A stretch of DNA of 8,010 bases from Actinomycetes bacterium (GTDB lineage Bacteria; Actinomycetota; Actinomycetes; Mycobacteriales; Micromonosporaceae), in contig JAEZGP010000454.1 in NCBI GenBank assembly GCA_023437285.1, positions 1-8,010 on the forward strand, given 5' to 3'. Positions 6,369-8,010 of the stretch are shown one piece after another. Position 1 is the first letter of the stretch. Each line of letters opens with the position of its first letter. The notes beneath the pieces were generated by a model. The model was not told where the DNA came from. It did not search any database and saw only the letters and a list, made by a program, of their open reading frames with translations. Position numbers and translations under genes: made by a program.

Positions 6369-7057
6369 TCGAGGCGCTGTTGCCCACGACCGTCGTGGCG
6401 GTCGAGTCGTTCGAGGACGTGCCCGGCGAGGCGCCGTTTCCCGGCGAGGAGGATCTCATCGCCCGGGCGGTCGAGGCCCGTCGCCGCGAGTTCATCACCG
6501 CCCGCCGCTGTGCCCGTACGGCGCTGCGCGCGTTCGGGTACCCGGACGCGCCGATCCGTCCCGGGCCGAAGCGTGAGCCGGTCTGGCCGGCGGGAATGAG
6601 CGGCAGCATCACGCACTGCGCCGGTTACCGCGCCGCGGCCGTGGCCCGCACCGCCGACGCCGACCTGCTCGGCATCGACGCCGAGCCCAACGACCCACTC
6701 CCCGAGGGCGTCGCCGAGGCGATCACCGTACCCGGCGAACCGGAGATGCTGCACCGGCTCACCGTCACGCACCCAGCCGTCCACTGGGGACGGGTGCTGT
6801 TCAGCGCGAAGGAGGCGGTCTACAAGGCCTGGTTCCCGGTGACCCGACGCTGGCTGGACTTCCAGGAGGCCCGCCTGACGATCGACCCGGACGCCCGGAC
6901 CTTCGCGGCGACGCTGCTCAGCGACGGCACCCGCGTCGACGGCGGCCCGCCCCTGCGCCTCCTGCACGGCCGCTTCACGGTCGACCGTGGTCTCGTCCTC
7001 GCCGTCGTGGTCGCCGGATCGTCCGACGTCCGCGAACAGGTCGACCGCGGTCGGTGA
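6365..7057 (+). CDS. pptT: Sfp/PptT-type 4'-phosphopantetheinyl transferase
   Basis: A 230-residue enzyme, close in length to mycobacterial PptT. It moves 4'-phosphopantetheine from coenzyme A to a serine of carrier proteins in polyketide, peptide, siderophore or fatty acid synthesis. Visible motifs are the Arg-rich segment RRREFITARRCARTAL (39-54), the substrate loop KREPVWPAGMSGSITHC (69-85), the Mg-binding GIDAE (D105, E107) and FSAKEAVYKAW (146-156, E150 and K154). These place it with the EntD/PptT group of the Sfp type rather than with AcpS. The start ATG overlaps the pptH stop. The open frame runs upstream to 5744 but that part is a shadow of pptH. The 3' end lies in a 42 bp tandem duplication. 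No polyketide or peptide synthetase is in the window, so it is probably the genome's general activating enzyme rather than dedicated to a local cluster. Confidence 0.93.
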   Translation: MIEALLPTTVVAVESFEDVPGEAPFPGEEDLIARAVEARRREFITARRCARTALRAFGYPDAPIRPGPKREPVWPAGMSGSITHCAGYRAAAVARTADADLLGIDAEPNDPLPEGVAEAITVPGEPEMLHRLTVTHPAVHWGRVLFSAKEAVYKAWFPVTRRWLDFQEARLTIDPDARTFAATLLSDGTRVDGGPPLRLLHGRFTVDRGLVLAVVVAGSSDVREQVDRGR

Positions 7058-7126
7058 CGCGGCGCGGGTCTGCCGGCGGATCACCGACCGCGGTCTGTGA
7101 CGCGGCGCGGGTCTGCCGGCGGGTCA
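7042..7126. repeat. Tandem duplication of 42 bp (period 43) at convergent gene ends
   Basis: Copies at 7042-7083 and 7085-7126 agree at 40 of 42 positions, differing at 7053/7096 (G/T) and 7080/7123 (A/G). Each copy contains a TGA matching the pptT stop (7055-7057 and 7098-7100) and a TCA matching the acetyltransferase stop on the minus strand (7081-7083 and 7124-7126). The unit therefore spans the whole convergent junction. pptT uses the stop in copy one, the acetyltransferase the stop in copy two. Without the duplication the stops would be 23 bp apart rather than 66. Confidence 0.9.
7081..7100. terminator. Near-perfect hairpin between convergent genes, possible bidirectional terminator
   Basis: TCACCGAC (7081-7088) pairs with GTCTGTGA (7093-7100) with one mismatch around a CGCG loop. 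It spans the junction between the two repeat copies. There is no T-tract on either side, which is common for actinobacterial terminators but weakens the call. The core GACCGCGGTC palindrome also occurs in copy one (7043-7052). Confidence 0.35.
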
Positions 7127-7666
7127 GTTCGCCCGCCGTTCGCCGGCCGGCGTCCCGGAGGACGCGGTCGTCGCGGGTCCGTCGAGGCGCAGGATCGTCT
7201 CCTCGATCTCGCCGTGTCGCGCGTTGGCGTACGAGACCTCCGTGCCGATGATCTCGAACCCGGCCCGCCGCAGCACCGCCAGCGAGGCGACGTTGTCGCT
7301 GGCGGCGCGGGCGAACACGGGCCGCGTGCCGACCAGGTCCAGCAGCAGCGCGAGCGCTCGGCCGGCGATGCCCTGACCCCAGCAGGACCTGTCGATCCAG
7401 TAGGTGACCTCGGTGTCGCCGTCCACGACGAAGCTGGCGACGCTGCCGACGAGCCGGCCGTCGACCGTGACCGCCCGGTTGATCGTGTCGGGTGCGGCCC
7501 GGACCCTGGCCATGTGAGCGTCGAACGCGGCGCGGTCGTCGGGATCGGCGGCCACGAAGGCGGCCATCCGGACCGACTCGGGGTCGCGCATCTGCTCGAA
7601 CAGGGCGTCGAGGTCGGCGTCCTCGATCGGCCGCAGCGCCACCTCAGCCACTGAGTACCCAGCCAT
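7124..7666 (-). CDS. GNAT-family N-acetyltransferase (RimJ/RimL-like)
   Basis: A 180-residue acetyl-CoA-dependent acetyltransferase. It starts with LRPIEDADLDAL, the usual first strand and helix of the family. The acetyl-CoA loop WGQGIAGRA is at 96-104, followed by SDNVASLAVLRRAGF (123-137), a typical motif 'B' with Asn125. This pattern is that of RimJ/RimL-type enzymes that acetylate protein N-termini or small amines. The true substrate cannot be read from sequence. The start ATG at 7664-7666 follows GGAGGT on the minus strand with five bases of spacing, a strong ribosome binding site. It converges on pptT and its last codons lie at the edge of the tandem duplication. The next gene upstream on the same strand is 71 bp away, so it could be co-transcribed or have its own promoter. 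Confidence 0.9.
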   Translation of the reverse strand: MAGYSVAEVALRPIEDADLDALFEQMRDPESVRMAAFVAADPDDRAAFDAHMARVRAAPDTINRAVTVDGRLVGSVASFVVDGDTEVTYWIDRSCWGQGIAGRALALLLDLVGTRPVFARAASDNVASLAVLRRAGFEIIGTEVSYANARHGEIEETILRLDGPATTASSGTPAGERRAN

Positions 7667-7696
7667 CCGGCACCTCCGACTCTGATCCGCGGAGTG

Positions 7697-7702
7697 AACC
7701 TA
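7697..7702 (-). promoter_or_regulatory. Candidate -10 element for the GNAT gene
   Basis: TAGGTT on the minus strand fits the TAnnnT pattern and lies about 30 bases before the start codon, leaving room for the ribosome binding site. No clear -35 is present, so read-through from the upstream gene remains possible. Confidence 0.25.
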
Positions 7703-7737
7703 ACGGCCCGGTACGACACATCGGCGCGCCCTCGGCG

Positions 7738-8010
7738 TCAGGGCCGGGCACTCGCCGCGCGTGGCACGTACGCGAAGTGCTCCACCTGCACGCGAGTGGC
7801 CGTCGGGCGGCCGTTGCTGGTCGCGTAGACGCCCAGCCATACGCCGGTGAACCCACCCGCGACGGTGCTGTCCAGCGTCGACGCGTCGGCGACCGCGACG
7901 AGCGTCGGCTCGCTGCCCGGGGGACCGGCCAGCAGCGCGTACTCCTGCCCCCGCGTACTGATCATCAGGTTTGTCGGCCCGTCGGGTGCGGGCAGCTCGC
8001 CGAGCAGGGT
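7738..8010 (-). CDS. C-terminal fragment resembling the GH43 beta-sandwich domain; 5' end outside the window
   Basis: The minus-strand frame is open from the right edge to a TGA at 7738-7740, giving 90 residues of a longer protein; an ATG at 7963-7965 is internal. The segment STVAGGFTGVWLGVYATSNG followed by VQVEHFAYVP closely resembles the end of the concanavalin-like beta-sandwich domain attached to many GH43 beta-xylosidases and arabinofuranosidases (AGGFTG, GxYATGNG, DWFEY). Such enzymes release xylose or arabinose from plant hemicellulose. The catalytic part is not visible, so the assignment rests on this domain alone; another secreted carbohydrate-active protein or a DUF1349-like protein could carry it. 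Confidence 0.6.
   Translation of the reverse strand, partial: TLLGELPAPDGPTNLMISTRGQEYALLAGPPGSEPTLVAVADASTLDSTVAGGFTGVWLGVYATSNGRPTATRVQVEHFAYVPRAASARP

Noticed and set aside
5744..7057. Longer version of the phosphopantetheinyl transferase starting at 5744
   Set aside because: The extra 207 residues are out of frame with the well-supported phosphoesterase and have no family resemblance; the ATG at 6365 gives the normal family length.
7081..7719. Minus-strand open frame of 212 codons overlapping the GNAT gene
   Set aside because: It is a frame-shifted shadow rich in Ser, Arg and Pro; the GNAT frame has clear motifs and a ribosome binding site.
1..8010. CRISPR array, tRNA, rRNA, insertion sequence or integration site
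   Set aside because: No regularly spaced direct repeats of CRISPR size, no cloverleaf-like sequence, no transposase or integrase frame, and no terminal inverted repeats were seen on reading through.

Overview
The base composition (G+C near 70% in genes, strong G/C preference at third codon positions, several GTG starts) and the gene families point to a high-GC actinomycete. An AfsR-like SARP regulator, a PptT-type phosphopantetheinyl transferase and a GH43-like enzyme fit a Micromonosporaceae or Streptomyces-like genome. The exact genus is inference.

Layout. (1) 2-2116 (+): C-terminal part of a large AfsR/SARP-type regulator, with a STAND/NB-ARC ATPase followed by five 40-residue TPRs. Its DNA-binding half lies beyond the left edge. 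(2) 2117-2553: a gene-free leader of more than 400 bp. Its first third is unusually A+T-rich (about 44% G+C over 2141-2280) and holds four 11-12 bp units in phase with the DNA helix (2189-2233). (3) 2554-3306 (+): a NarL/LuxR-type regulator with a degenerate receiver domain. (4) 3289-4467 (-): a fold-type I PLP aminotransferase that meets the regulator tail to tail with an 18 bp overlap. (5) 4468-4678: a divergent control region with a perfect 18 bp inverted repeat and a possible stem-loop. (6) 4679-5491 (+): a SpoU/TrmH RNA 2'-O-methyltransferase. (7) 5535-7057 (+): a metallophosphoesterase overlapping by 4 bp a Sfp/PptT-type 4'-phosphopantetheinyl transferase. This is the arrangement of pptH-pptT in mycobacteria. 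(8) 7042-7126: a 42 bp tandem duplication at the convergent 3' ends of pptT and the next gene. (9) 7124-7666 (-): a GNAT acetyltransferase. (10) 7738-8010 (-): C-terminal end of a protein resembling the beta-sandwich domain of GH43 enzymes, cut by the right edge.

How they may work together. The clearest functional unit is pptH-pptT: one enzyme attaches 4'-phosphopantetheine to carrier proteins and its partner is expected to remove it. The SARP-like and LuxR-like genes may form a regulatory pair, with the phased repeats between them as a candidate operator. The other genes look like separate transcription units. No biosynthetic core enzyme, transposase, CRISPR array, tRNA or rRNA was seen. I do not see a clearly new multi-gene system. 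The best leads are the phased repeat array, the degenerate-receiver regulator, the 18 bp palindrome, and the 3'-end tandem duplication.
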